64,000 nt of DNA, from assembly GCA_024276675.1 (NCBI GenBank), contig JAJRWT010000032.1, forward strand, positions 124,001-188,000. The letters are read 5' to 3'. The notes under the pieces are model-generated. The model was not told the origin of the DNA. It did no database searches and saw only the letters and a program-made list of their open reading frames with translations. This stretch comes from Myxococcota bacterium (GTDB lineage Bacteria > Myxococcota_A > UBA796 > JAFGLY01). Shown here one piece after another: positions 44,225 through 52,057 of this stretch. The stretch's first letter is position 1. The number at the start of each line of letters is the position of its first letter. The position numbers and the translations under genes were made by a program.

Positions 44225-45598
44225 ATGACCAAGCAAAACAAGCTGCGCAGATACCAGCGAAAAGACTACAGTCAGGTCGTGGACTTCCCGGTGGAAATCG
44301 TTGGGCGTGATGGAGTTGTTCGGGCCTACTCTTTCGAAGAGTCGGTACGACTCTATCAACGTAGAATCGCCAGCGCTGCCCTAAGGTACGATGACAAGGA
44401 CGTGATCGACGCCGAAGTCAGTCACTGCCAACGTAGAATCAAACAGCTCCGCTTGAGCTACCTGGAACACCACGGCTGGGACGAAATCCGCACGATGGCT
44501 GGTCTGATGGGTATCGATCCCGACCTGATGGGCGAAGTCGCTGCCTTCTTGCGCAGGCACAACATGTGCGTGCTGGGATCTCCAGACCAGCTCAACATGG
44601 AAGCTCTGGAGAAAACCTCCTCACATCGACTCTTTCACCTCTCCTGTCCCGGCAATCCTCCGGAAGCCCGCCTGCTTTACCTGTTTCAATTCGAATCTCA
44701 CGAGAGCTGCCAAGGCAGGGAGTCCTTCTCCAGGATCATGGAGATCCTCAAGCTCTGCGTGGGCGATGACTGTACCGAGCAACTCCTGGCCTTTCACCAA
44801 CAGGGGGATTGCGGAATCATTCTCACCGGCCGCAGCCCCACCCGTGAAGGCATGTTCACCCAGGATATGCCCGAACTCGCGGTGGCGAGGCAGATTTCTT
44901 CCAGGAAACCCGGCCCCTTTGGTGATGCCATCGCTTCCATCAGGCGCGGCGAGCTGCAACGAGCCCTCGTACTCCTGGATTCCATTCTCCATTCGCAACC
45001 GGACCATCGCAATGCCGTGCTTGCCGCCAGCATGGCGGCGGAAATGCTCGGACGTTGGGAACAGGCCGAAATGTACGCTAGATTCGGTTGCCACCAGCAC
45101 CCTGAAGACCAACTGCTATGGCTCAACCTGGGTCTGGCGCTTCTCCATCAGGACAAGCTGGAGCAGGCCCGCTCCGTCCTTTCCACGGCCATCCGAAAGG
45201 GCACCTCCAACTCGACGATACGATTCCTTCTGTCCATCGTCGAGCTGCGCACCGGGCACCCGCTGGCTGCACTGGGATTGCTCCGAAATGCCGGTAGGCA
45301 ATGTGGATGGAAGGAGCAGGAGATGGCTGGGGCGGTGCGTCGTCTTCGTCGCCGGATCTCTGTCCACGTTGGGATGGTGCTGCTGGGAATACTGATTATG
45401 ATTGCAGGCGTCTCTGCAATGCTGGCAGGGCACTGGCCAGGTTTGCTGGCTCTGCCGGCAGCGGCATTCACCTGGCTCATTTGTCGCAGATCCACGTGGA
45501 ATCGAACAATACCTGCCCGGATGTGGCTTGGCGACAAGGTGGTCGACTTCAACCTGAAGGCTCTGACTCCAGGAAGGCACCGTATCGCTCCCCACTGA
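44225..45598 (+). CDS. TPR-containing protein with C-terminal membrane hairpin
   Basis: 457 residues from ATG 44225. The N-terminal ~200 residues are an unrecognised, charged and mostly helical region (YQRKDYSQVVDFPVEIVGRDGVVRAYSFEESVRLYQRRI). Residues ~240-360 contain TPR-like hairpins (GELQRALVLLDSILHSQPDHRNAVLAASMAAEML, ALLHQDKLEQARSVLSTAIRKG). Two adjacent membrane helices (ISVHVGMVLLGILIMIAGVSAMLAG and WPGLLALPAAAFTWLIC) lie near the C-terminus, so the bulk probably faces the cytoplasm. Divergent from the ECF operon, with about 127 bases between. Function unknown. Confidence 0.65.
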   Translation: MTKQNKLRRYQRKDYSQVVDFPVEIVGRDGVVRAYSFEESVRLYQRRIASAALRYDDKDVIDAEVSHCQRRIKQLRLSYLEHHGWDEIRTMAGLMGIDPDLMGEVAAFLRRHNMCVLGSPDQLNMEALEKTSSHRLFHLSCPGNPPEARLLYLFQFESHESCQGRESFSRIMEILKLCVGDDCTEQLLAFHQQGDCGIILTGRSPTREGMFTQDMPELAVARQISSRKPGPFGDAIASIRRGELQRALVLLDSILHSQPDHRNAVLAASMAAEMLGRWEQAEMYARFGCHQHPEDQLLWLNLGLALLHQDKLEQARSVLSTAIRKGTSNSTIRFLLSIVELRTGHPLAALGLLRNAGRQCGWKEQEMAGAVRRLRRRISVHVGMVLLGILIMIAGVSAMLAGHWPGLLALPAAAFTWLICRRSTWNRTIPARMWLGDKVVDFNLKALTPGRHRIAPH

Positions 45599-45639
45599 AG
45601 TATCTTCCGCGAGAAGCTGGGCTGGTACTGGAGGGCGCT

Positions 45640-47007
45640 TCACCGATCCACTGATTCGGCCTCCTGCGCATCGTTGGCCAGCGCGGCCCGCAGAGCATCC
45701 AGAATCACGCCGGGAACCCTGAACAAGGGTCCCCCGGCTTCATCGCTGGCAAGGCAGGAACCATCTTCCTCCGGCGGAGCCAGCAGCAGGGACTCCTTCC
45801 TGGAATCTCCTTCCAACAGTTGGATCCGCCCCCAGGGTTGGCCCGACCACGAACCGTTGATGGCCGATCTGTCCAATGATTCTTGTTCCAGCACATCCAG
45901 CAGTTCATCTGCACGCTCGTCTGCCCATCCGTCTTCATCCCTGGAACCTTCAAACTCCAGATCGCCCAGTTTCAGGACCAGTTCCGTGAGGCTGAATCTT
46001 CGTACCGGCAGAAGCTTCTCCAGGAAGAGAGCATCCAGATCAGGATTTGCGAAATCAGAGGCCGTTGCTTCCAGCACGACCGGACGCTCCGACAGTGGCG
46101 CAAGGCCAACGAGTTGCCCTCCCTGGGAACATCCGAAACTCAGGTGGTGTTGGGCGCCCCCTGCAACGATGGTCACCTGGGCCTGGAGGAGCTGTTCATC
46201 CGTGAGAGCCGGGGCCTGGAAGCTGTTGATACGAAGGTCCTTCGCCCTTCGCAGCAGTGTCTCCACCTTGTTGGAATCCAGCCTGCGCCTTCCCTCCCCA
46301 AGCCACCATCCATGCTCGTCTTTGTGGATGAAACCGCGCCGAGATTCACCGGTTGTTTCTCCATGTGCTCCCTCGTCTTCCGGTGGGCAGGAGCGAAAAC
46401 TGGCGCTCCACTCCAGCCGGTCCACTTTTGCCACGGAAAACTGCCAGACGTCATGACTTCGGTAGTCCTCCACGGGCTTGGTGAAATCGGAGGAAAAATG
46501 CCCTTCCACAACCTGAACAGGAGCCTCGGCGCCGATCATGACGTAGGTGCCGTAGCCGACGGGTGCCTCGTTGCCGACAAAGATCTCCTGACGTTGCCCG
46601 TCTGCTGAAGAGAAAATGATCTTCCGCAGAGCGGCTTCTCCCTGGCCAACAGGGGGCCCGGACGAAGATCCCAGACCGAATGGCCCAGGATCATCTGTCT
46701 CTATGGTCTCGGAAACCTTGAAATTGGATATCCGGAACAAGAGATCGCCAACTCGGGACTCGTCGGCCCTGGCTTTCAAGGGAGCCGAAATCTGCCAGTC
46801 GCCGTCCACCTTGTCCAGGACGAGCCTGCCGCCGGAATCCCCGCGGAACACCTCGATGTGCTGGATATCATCCCTGTCCAGATCTGGGAACAGCGGTTGG
46901 GACGTGGAATCCTCCTCTTCCGGGGGCTCCACGAAAACGATCACGGCCACCAGCAGGAGCAAAATCCCTGCCATGAACGCCATGAGCTTCTGCTGCTTGG
47001 AATACAA
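45640..47007 (-). CDS. DUF4340 domain protein
   Basis: 455 residues from TTG 47007, which has a strong AGGAGG Shine-Dalgarno; the frame before it runs into the region upstream of grpE. An N-terminal membrane anchor (LMAFMAGILLLLVAVIVFVE) is followed by the typical DUF4340 sequence (LFPDLDRDDIQHIEVFRG...LVLDKVDGDWQISAPLKARADESRVGDLLFRISNF). A second similar region lies near the C-terminus (FSLTELVLKLGDLEFEG). DUF4340 proteins usually sit downstream of gliding-type ABC components (GldG-like) in delta-group bacteria; here no such gene is adjacent. Probably periplasmic, anchored by one helix. Confidence 0.75.
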   Translation of the reverse strand: MYSKQQKLMAFMAGILLLLVAVIVFVEPPEEEDSTSQPLFPDLDRDDIQHIEVFRGDSGGRLVLDKVDGDWQISAPLKARADESRVGDLLFRISNFKVSETIETDDPGPFGLGSSSGPPVGQGEAALRKIIFSSADGQRQEIFVGNEAPVGYGTYVMIGAEAPVQVVEGHFSSDFTKPVEDYRSHDVWQFSVAKVDRLEWSASFRSCPPEDEGAHGETTGESRRGFIHKDEHGWWLGEGRRRLDSNKVETLLRRAKDLRINSFQAPALTDEQLLQAQVTIVAGGAQHHLSFGCSQGGQLVGLAPLSERPVVLEATASDFANPDLDALFLEKLLPVRRFSLTELVLKLGDLEFEGSRDEDGWADERADELLDVLEQESLDRSAINGSWSGQPWGRIQLLEGDSRKESLLLAPPEEDGSCLASDEAGGPLFRVPGVILDALRAALANDAQEAESVDR

Positions 47008-47175
47008 AATGACACCTCCTGAAACCAGTTTCCTATTGCTGGGCGAACCCGCTGGCCAACCTCGATGCCCACCGATGTGAGGCCCCTGATACACGGACCC
47101 CTTCACGTGGCCGCTCCGGGGCGTTGACATAGCAAACCCCGTGGTTAGCTCTCTCCATCCAGGGATGGAAGTTTC

Positions 47176-47889
47176 ATGGATCCGTCACATCCACAACGAC
47201 TCTTGGAGGAACTCGAAATGCCCGAGGCGCGCAGCAGAGACAAGGAAGAAGAAGCCAACGAGCAACCGAACCCGGATCTGCCAGGTCAAGCAGAAACCAG
47301 AGAGCACCTCCCTCGTCAAGGTGGGGACTCGGACGGCCCCGAAGACGAACCCACCGAAGCACTCCACTCCGAACCAGGAGAGCCGCCCTGCCGGGAATCA
47401 CATCACCAGGAAGAAGACGAATTGTCGCAGACCAGAGCACGACTCAAGGTGGTCAGTGCCGCCTACAAAAACCTCCAGGAAGAAATGAAGGCTTTCCGGA
47501 ATCGGACCGAGCGGCTCCAGGAAGAGCGAGACCGTAAGAGATTGGGCGATGCCGTGGCAACAGTCTTCGAGCCCGTACAGAATCTCAGACGTACCCTGGA
47601 AGTGTTCGAGAAAAACGACCTGCCCGAGGAGTTGGTGGGTGGACTACGCATGGTCCTGGACCAGTTCACAGAGGCACTCGAGCGCCTGGGCCTAGAAGAG
47701 ATCCCCTGCGAAGGAGAACCATTCGACCCGAACATCCACGAAGCCATGGGTACCGTTCTCGTCGACGATCCATCCACCGATGGAATCGTGGTAAAAGCAT
47801 TCGACGTCGGATATCGGATTGGCTCCCTAGTAATCCAGCCAGCACGAGTACTTCTGGGCCGATACCAGGAACCAGCAGACAACGACTGA
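47176..47889 (+). CDS. grpE: GrpE nucleotide exchange factor
   Basis: 237 residues. An acidic, disordered N-terminus of about 75 residues precedes a long coiled coil (ELSQTRARLKVVSAAYKNLQEEMKAFRNRTERLQEERDRKR) and the C-terminal beta domain with the family pattern FDPNIHEAMGTV...GIVVKAFDVGYRIGSLVIQPARVLLG. GrpE releases ADP from DnaK. No dnaK or dnaJ is nearby. Divergent from the DUF4340 gene; a perfect TTGACA at 47124-47129 lies 47 bases upstream but lacks a good -10 box. Confidence 0.88.
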   Translation: MDPSHPQRLLEELEMPEARSRDKEEEANEQPNPDLPGQAETREHLPRQGGDSDGPEDEPTEALHSEPGEPPCRESHHQEEDELSQTRARLKVVSAAYKNLQEEMKAFRNRTERLQEERDRKRLGDAVATVFEPVQNLRRTLEVFEKNDLPEELVGGLRMVLDQFTEALERLGLEEIPCEGEPFDPNIHEAMGTVLVDDPSTDGIVVKAFDVGYRIGSLVIQPARVLLGRYQEPADND

Positions 47890-47926
47890 ACCCAACGTAA
47901 TGCTCCCCCCTGGAAATGTTGGGTTC
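47888..47926 (+). terminator. Stem-loop over the grpE stop codon
   Basis: GAACCCAAC (47888-47896) and GTTGGGTTC (47918-47926) form a perfect 9-bp stem around a 21-base loop that includes a run of six C. The stem begins within the TGA. There is no T-run, so termination or 3' protection are both possible. Confidence 0.35.
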
Positions 47927-48005
47927 GGGAAACCATACTCCCAGCAGCTTGCCATGAAAGGCAGTGTTACGGAATGAACCCAGTCTCTTGAACCCAGGAC
48001 ATCAC

Positions 48006-48482
48006 GTGCCATCAACCCGGCTGCATGTGGCCTGCCTCCACCCGGAAATCCCACAAAACACAGGGAATATTGGCAGAATCTGCGTTGGTCTCGGGATGCA
48101 CCTGCACTTGGTGCACCCCCTGGGCTTTTCCGTATCGCAGAAGGCCGTGAGGCGTGCGGGAGTCGACCACTGGAAGAAGGTTCACCTGACCGAGCATGCA
48201 GATCTGAACCGATTTCTATCCTGGGCCCATGGGCGCAGGATTCACATGTTCTCCCGGCACGGCCACCGCCCCTACACCTCCATACGTTTCCGCAAAGGCG
48301 ATGTACTGGTTTTTGGGCGCGAAAGCGTCGGACTTCCCCAATTCTTGTTGGACCAGTACGGCGCGTTCTTCCTGCCCACCCCAGGCCCCATCCGAAGTCT
48401 GAACCTGTCCAACACAGTGGCGGTGGTCTCCTACGCCGCGATGCTGCAGATAGAGCCCGGCTTGTTCAAAGTGTCTGGATGA
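48006..48482 (+). CDS. trmL: tRNA (cytidine/uridine-34 2'-O)-methyltransferase
   Basis: 158 residues, the usual length for TrmL. SPOUT-class enzyme that methylates the wobble ribose of leucine tRNAs. Seen: CLHPEIPQNTGNIGRIC near the N-terminus, GLGMHLHLVHPLGF, VLVFGRESVGLP, and the knot motif RSLNLSNTVAVVSYAAMLQ. The start is GTG 48006 with AGGA six bases upstream; GTG 47964 is a longer alternative. Start of a plus-strand pair with the guanylyltransferase gene 168 bases downstream. Confidence 0.88.
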   Translation: MPSTRLHVACLHPEIPQNTGNIGRICVGLGMHLHLVHPLGFSVSQKAVRRAGVDHWKKVHLTEHADLNRFLSWAHGRRIHMFSRHGHRPYTSIRFRKGDVLVFGRESVGLPQFLLDQYGAFFLPTPGPIRSLNLSNTVAVVSYAAMLQIEPGLFKVSG

Positions 48483-48650
48483 ATGCTGGCGGGTGACTCG
48501 TACAGCAAGGTGTACGACAGTTGGTTCGCCTGGTTCAAAATGGTTTTTCATCCCTGCGCAAACAGTCTCCAGCACTGGCTCCAGGTTGAAGGAAGCCCGT
48601 TCCCTCCGGTGTGTTATTCTCAACATCCGACAACTGCCCGGGGTAACTCC

Positions 48651-49730
48651 ATGTTCCACAGTTCTTCCGTTCCAATGATGGTATTGATAATGGCCGGTGG
48701 GCGTGGCACCAGGTTCTGGCCACTCTCACGCAGGCGATTGCCCAAGCAATGCATCTCGCTCACCAGCAGTCGTACCCTGATCCAGTCAACGGTCGACCGC
48801 CTGGACGGCCTGGTACCTCCCGAGAACATCCTCATCGCCACCGGGAACGAGATGGCCCCCCGAATCAGGGAACAACTCCCACAAATACCCGGGCAGAACT
48901 TTCTCGTGGAGCCCAGGGGGCGCAACACCGCCCCTTGCATCGCCTGGGGAGCGGTCGAGATCGGACGTCGCATGGGAGGGGAAACCGTCATGGCTGTCCT
49001 CCCGGCAGATCACCTGGTGAAAGACGAACACCTTTTCAGGAGCAGCCTCTCGGCCGCGGCCCAGGCAGCCTCTGAAACCAACGCCCTGGTAACCCTGGGT
49101 ATCTCGCCCACAAAGCCAGAAACCGGCTATGGATACCTGTCCGTCGGAGGTGAACTGGGTCACTGGGGCGGCATGCCTTTCCACCGAGTGCGCAAGTTCA
49201 TCGAGAAGCCGGACCTGAACACCGCCACCCATTACCTCGAAAATGGGGGCTATCTCTGGAACTCGGGCATGTTCTGCTGGACGGTGGATGCCATCAGAGA
49301 TGCCTACAGGGAGCATCTGCCCAGTACCTGGGCGGCCATGGCCGAGCTGACCTTCGAGCCCAACAAGCTGGAGGAACTCTGGAGCCGCTTCGAAGCAACC
49401 AGCGTGGACTACGGCGTCATGGAAAGGTCACCAGGTGTCCTGACCATGCCCGCGTCTTTTGGCTGGTCGGATGTCGGGGCCTGGACCGCTCTCCCGGATG
49501 TCGTGAAACAGGTGGACGGCGGATGGATCCTTTCCCACCGAAGCGTGTCCAGAAACTCTCACCAGAATATCGTCCACGTGCCTGAAAAGCTCGTGGCCTT
49601 GCTGGGTGTGAACAAGCTCATCGTGGTGGACACACCGGACGTCCTGATGGTTGCCAGCCAGAACGCAGCGCAGGACATAGGCGAAATACTGGAAGAACTC
49701 CAGCAGAGAAACCTGGAAGAATACCTGTAG
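48651..49730 (+). CDS. Mannose-1-phosphate guanylyltransferase
   Basis: 359 residues, single-domain GDP-mannose pyrophosphorylase type (no C-terminal isomerase domain). Seen: the nucleotide-binding loop MAGGRGTRFWPLSR..LPKQ, VEPRGRNTAPCIAWGAVEI, LPADHLV, FIEKP, YLWNSGMFCWTVDAI, DYGVMERSPGVLTMPASFGWSDVGAW. It makes GDP-mannose from mannose-1-phosphate and GTP for glycan synthesis, which would feed surface-polysaccharide enzymes such as the family-2 transferase in this window. Start ATG 48651 is preceded by a CGGGGT site; ATG 48675 is a less likely alternative. Confidence 0.9.
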   Translation: MFHSSSVPMMVLIMAGGRGTRFWPLSRRRLPKQCISLTSSRTLIQSTVDRLDGLVPPENILIATGNEMAPRIREQLPQIPGQNFLVEPRGRNTAPCIAWGAVEIGRRMGGETVMAVLPADHLVKDEHLFRSSLSAAAQAASETNALVTLGISPTKPETGYGYLSVGGELGHWGGMPFHRVRKFIEKPDLNTATHYLENGGYLWNSGMFCWTVDAIRDAYREHLPSTWAAMAELTFEPNKLEELWSRFEATSVDYGVMERSPGVLTMPASFGWSDVGAWTALPDVVKQVDGGWILSHRSVSRNSHQNIVHVPEKLVALLGVNKLIVVDTPDVLMVASQNAAQDIGEILEELQQRNLEEYL

Positions 49731-49763
49731 AAGCGTCGACGCAGATGTTCAACGCCGTGCAAC

Positions 49764-50345
49764 CTACTCTTCACGGATGTCCATCTGGCCATCGTTGTCG
49801 ATGTCCCAACCCACCATGATGACGTTGCCCTCGGCGTCGAAATACTCCCAGTGGTCGATTCGGCCATCGCCGTTGGTGTCTCGTTCCTTGTTCTTGATGT
49901 GATCTGCTTCGTAGTACTTGAAAAGGTCGAAGACGCCGTCATGCTTGGTGTCGACTTCGCTCATTACACGTTTTTCGCCTTTGTAGTGGTCTATCCAATC
50001 CACCTTGCCGTCAAAATCGCTGTCCATTTCTTCACGTTCCAGCTCGCCCGTCTCGGTGAAATAGGACCAGACATCGATCTTGCCATCCCTGTTGAGATCC
50101 ACTTCTTTTCTTATGAGGAGACGGTTCTGGTCGTCGATGGTGCGAAAATAGTTGTAGATATCTACCTGCGAATCGCCATCCAGATCCACCTCCACCACCA
50201 GATCGCCCTCGGGAGTCGTGCGCTCCTGGATGGCCTGGAGAGATGAGAACTCCGACCCAGGCATTTTGGCGGTTTCGACATTTTTTTTGCCGCAGCCAGC
50301 GGGGGTAAACAGCATAAAGCAGGGGAATGCGACGAAAAACCTCAT
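49764..50345 (-). CDS. Lipoprotein with Asp-rich (EF-hand-like) calcium-binding repeats
   Basis: 193 residues. The signal peptide ends in lipobox TPAG-C (Cys18). The mature part contains about six D-x-D/N-x-D-G-x-x-D repeats (DLDGDSQVD, DLNRDGKID, DSDFDGKVD, DTKHDGVFD, DTNGDGRID, DIDNDGQMD) at roughly 20-25 residue spacing. Each repeat continues as a W/Y-x-Y/H strand (DVWSYF, DWIDHY, DLFKYY, DHWEYF), a pattern seen in dockerin-like or thrombospondin-type repeats that bind Ca2+. Start ATG 50345, with GGAGGA Shine-Dalgarno that can pair with an upstream CCTCC. Function unknown; likely outer or inner membrane anchored. Confidence 0.7.
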   Translation of the reverse strand: MRFFVAFPCFMLFTPAGCGKKNVETAKMPGSEFSSLQAIQERTTPEGDLVVEVDLDGDSQVDIYNYFRTIDDQNRLLIRKEVDLNRDGKIDVWSYFTETGELEREEMDSDFDGKVDWIDHYKGEKRVMSEVDTKHDGVFDLFKYYEADHIKNKERDTNGDGRIDHWEYFDAEGNVIMVGWDIDNDGQMDIREE

Positions 50346-50779
50346 TTATGGGTCCTCCAGGCTTGGGAGGCTGCCTCACGGTGGAGAACACCATGGACAT
50401 GGCTTCGGGGAGGAGAAGAATGGGAAGTTTTGGAGAGGTCTCTGTAGAAACCTGAATACGCACGGCCATGCAGCCAGGAACTTCAAATCCAGTTTAGTCG
50501 GTCCACGTTGGCTGTCAAACCCCGGGACATTGCTTGCCCGCAAGAATACCGTATGGGCGCAGGTTGGGAAAGCACCTCCTGGATACGATGATCACCCTCC
50601 TCAACAAGGGAACCGTCGGTCGCGCCAGACCGGGCCAACAGTTATTGGAGTGTTCGGGCCAACTGGCTTCTGAACCGACGAACCCAGGGAAGCCTCTTGA
50701 ACCGTCCGTGCTACCAACAGTAATGCATCCGCAACCGTCTGAAAACATCTCCTGTAAAGCCCAGGTCAAGAGCGACAAC
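50346..50779. other. 434-base divergent region between the Asp-repeat lipoprotein and the receiver-kinase gene
   Basis: Holds the hairpin at 50354-50370. From 50534 an open frame runs in phase into the receiver-kinase gene (possible starts at 50588 and 50723), but its composition does not resemble a receiver domain, so the true start is probably 50780. No clear promoter or RNA gene was seen. Confidence 0.4.
50354..50370 (-). promoter_or_regulatory. Hairpin that can mask the Shine-Dalgarno of the Asp-repeat lipoprotein gene
   Basis: On the minus strand, CCTCC (50370-50366) can pair with GGAGG (50358-50354), which is the Shine-Dalgarno of the gene starting at 50345. The stem is only 5 bp with a 7-base loop, so a role in translation control is a suggestion. 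Confidence 0.3.
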
Positions 50780-51958
50780 ATGGAAAAGCCCGCTTCCCCT
50801 CCCAGTCCCCACCTGCTCATCGTCGACGACGAACCGGTGATCCTACAGATATTGAAGGCCGTCTTCGAAGATGAGCCCTATGATCTTTCTCTGGCATCAT
50901 CTGGCAATGAAGCACTGGAGATTATGAATGGACGCGTGGTGGATCTGTTGCTCACGGACAAGAACCTCCCGGACATCAACGGTCTGGACCTGTTGAAGGC
51001 GGCCAAGGAAGCCAACCCCGACGCCGAGGTAATCATCATCACCGGGTACGCTTCCCTGGAAACGGCTCTCGCGGCCCTGGAGTTGGACGCATTCGACTAT
51101 GTCCTCAAGCCCCTGAACAACGTTTTCGACATCAGGAAGAAGGTGCGACGGGCTTTCGACAAACAGAGCATGGTCCTGGAAAACCGTCGTCTGCTTGAGC
51201 ATCTCAAGGAAAAAAATGCCGAGTTGGAAAACTCGCTGGAACAAACACGCCGCTTGCAAGCAGAACTCATCCAGTCCGAAAAACTGGCGGGAATCGGAAC
51301 CCTTGCCGCCGGAATAGCACATGAAATCTCAAGCCCTCTCTTCGGTATCATGGGCCTGTCCGAAGCCATCCTCGAAGAAGACGACATCTCTCTCGTGCGA
51401 GAGTACGCAACAGATATCGTCGAGTACTGTCAGAGCATACGCAACATCGTAGTCGAGTTGTCAGGCTACAGCCGGGCCGCTCAGAGCGAGTACCTCACCA
51501 CCGTGGACCTTCCCAAGGTAATCATGGACGCCATCAGGCTGGTGGAGCGCTCCGCCGACACCGAAGGAATCCAGGTAGAAACGACTCTTCCGACGGGAAT
51601 ATTCATAAATGCCAGGACCAACGAGATACAACAGGTCTTTGTCAACCTCGTGAAGAACGCAGTTGAAGCGCTTTCAGAGCAGCGTTCCCGAAACGAAGAA
51701 TGCCTGATTCAAGTGCGAGCCGGTCAAGACGACAGCAGTGCCTGGATCGAAGTAGAAGACAACGGCCCCGGTATACCGGAACAGAACACAGCCATGATTT
51801 TCGATCCCTTCTACACCACCAAGGCACCAGGCAAGGGGACTGGCCTGGGACTGAACATCGTCTACAGGATCGTGACAAAGTACCGAGGAACCATTCAGGT
51901 GGACAGCACCACAGACAGGGGAACCGTCTTCCATCTGCGTTTTCCCGTGGAAGACTAG
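50780..51958 (+). CDS. Hybrid receiver-histidine kinase (REC-HisKA-HATPase)
   Basis: About 392 residues from ATG 50780. An N-terminal receiver domain (HLLIVDDEPVILQILKAVFE, phosphoacceptor Asp60 in LLLTDKNLPD, KPLN at its end) is followed by a coiled coil and a full kinase: HisKA with His181 (GIAHEISSPLFGIM), the N-box (EIQQVFVNLVKNAVEAL), G1 (VEDNGPGIP), F-box and G2 (GKGTGLGLNIVYRI). There are no membrane helices, so it is cytoplasmic. REC-first kinases often act as intermediates that receive phosphate from a partner kinase, such as the membrane kinase encoded next. The ribosome site is weak and the start could lie upstream. Confidence 0.82.
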   Translation: MEKPASPPSPHLLIVDDEPVILQILKAVFEDEPYDLSLASSGNEALEIMNGRVVDLLLTDKNLPDINGLDLLKAAKEANPDAEVIIITGYASLETALAALELDAFDYVLKPLNNVFDIRKKVRRAFDKQSMVLENRRLLEHLKEKNAELENSLEQTRRLQAELIQSEKLAGIGTLAAGIAHEISSPLFGIMGLSEAILEEDDISLVREYATDIVEYCQSIRNIVVELSGYSRAAQSEYLTTVDLPKVIMDAIRLVERSADTEGIQVETTLPTGIFINARTNEIQQVFVNLVKNAVEALSEQRSRNEECLIQVRAGQDDSSAWIEVEDNGPGIPEQNTAMIFDPFYTTKAPGKGTGLGLNIVYRIVTKYRGTIQVDSTTDRGTVFHLRFPVED

Positions 51959-52057
51959 GCCCTCCGAAAACCATGATGGCTTCAGCACCTCGGTCGACGA
52001 CGCAATAATCGTTTTCCTGTTTACATTTTTCCCGAAAATACACAGGCCAGTCTACTC

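Noticed and set aside
47124..47152. Perfect TTGACA upstream of grpE as a sigma-70 or heat-shock promoter.
   Set aside because: No acceptable -10 hexamer at 16-18 bases, and the CCCCGT that follows is too close for a sigma-32 -10 box.
48498..48517. Short perfect inverted repeat TCGTACA/TGTACGA after trmL.
   Set aside because: 7-bp stem without a T-run; too weak to call a terminator.
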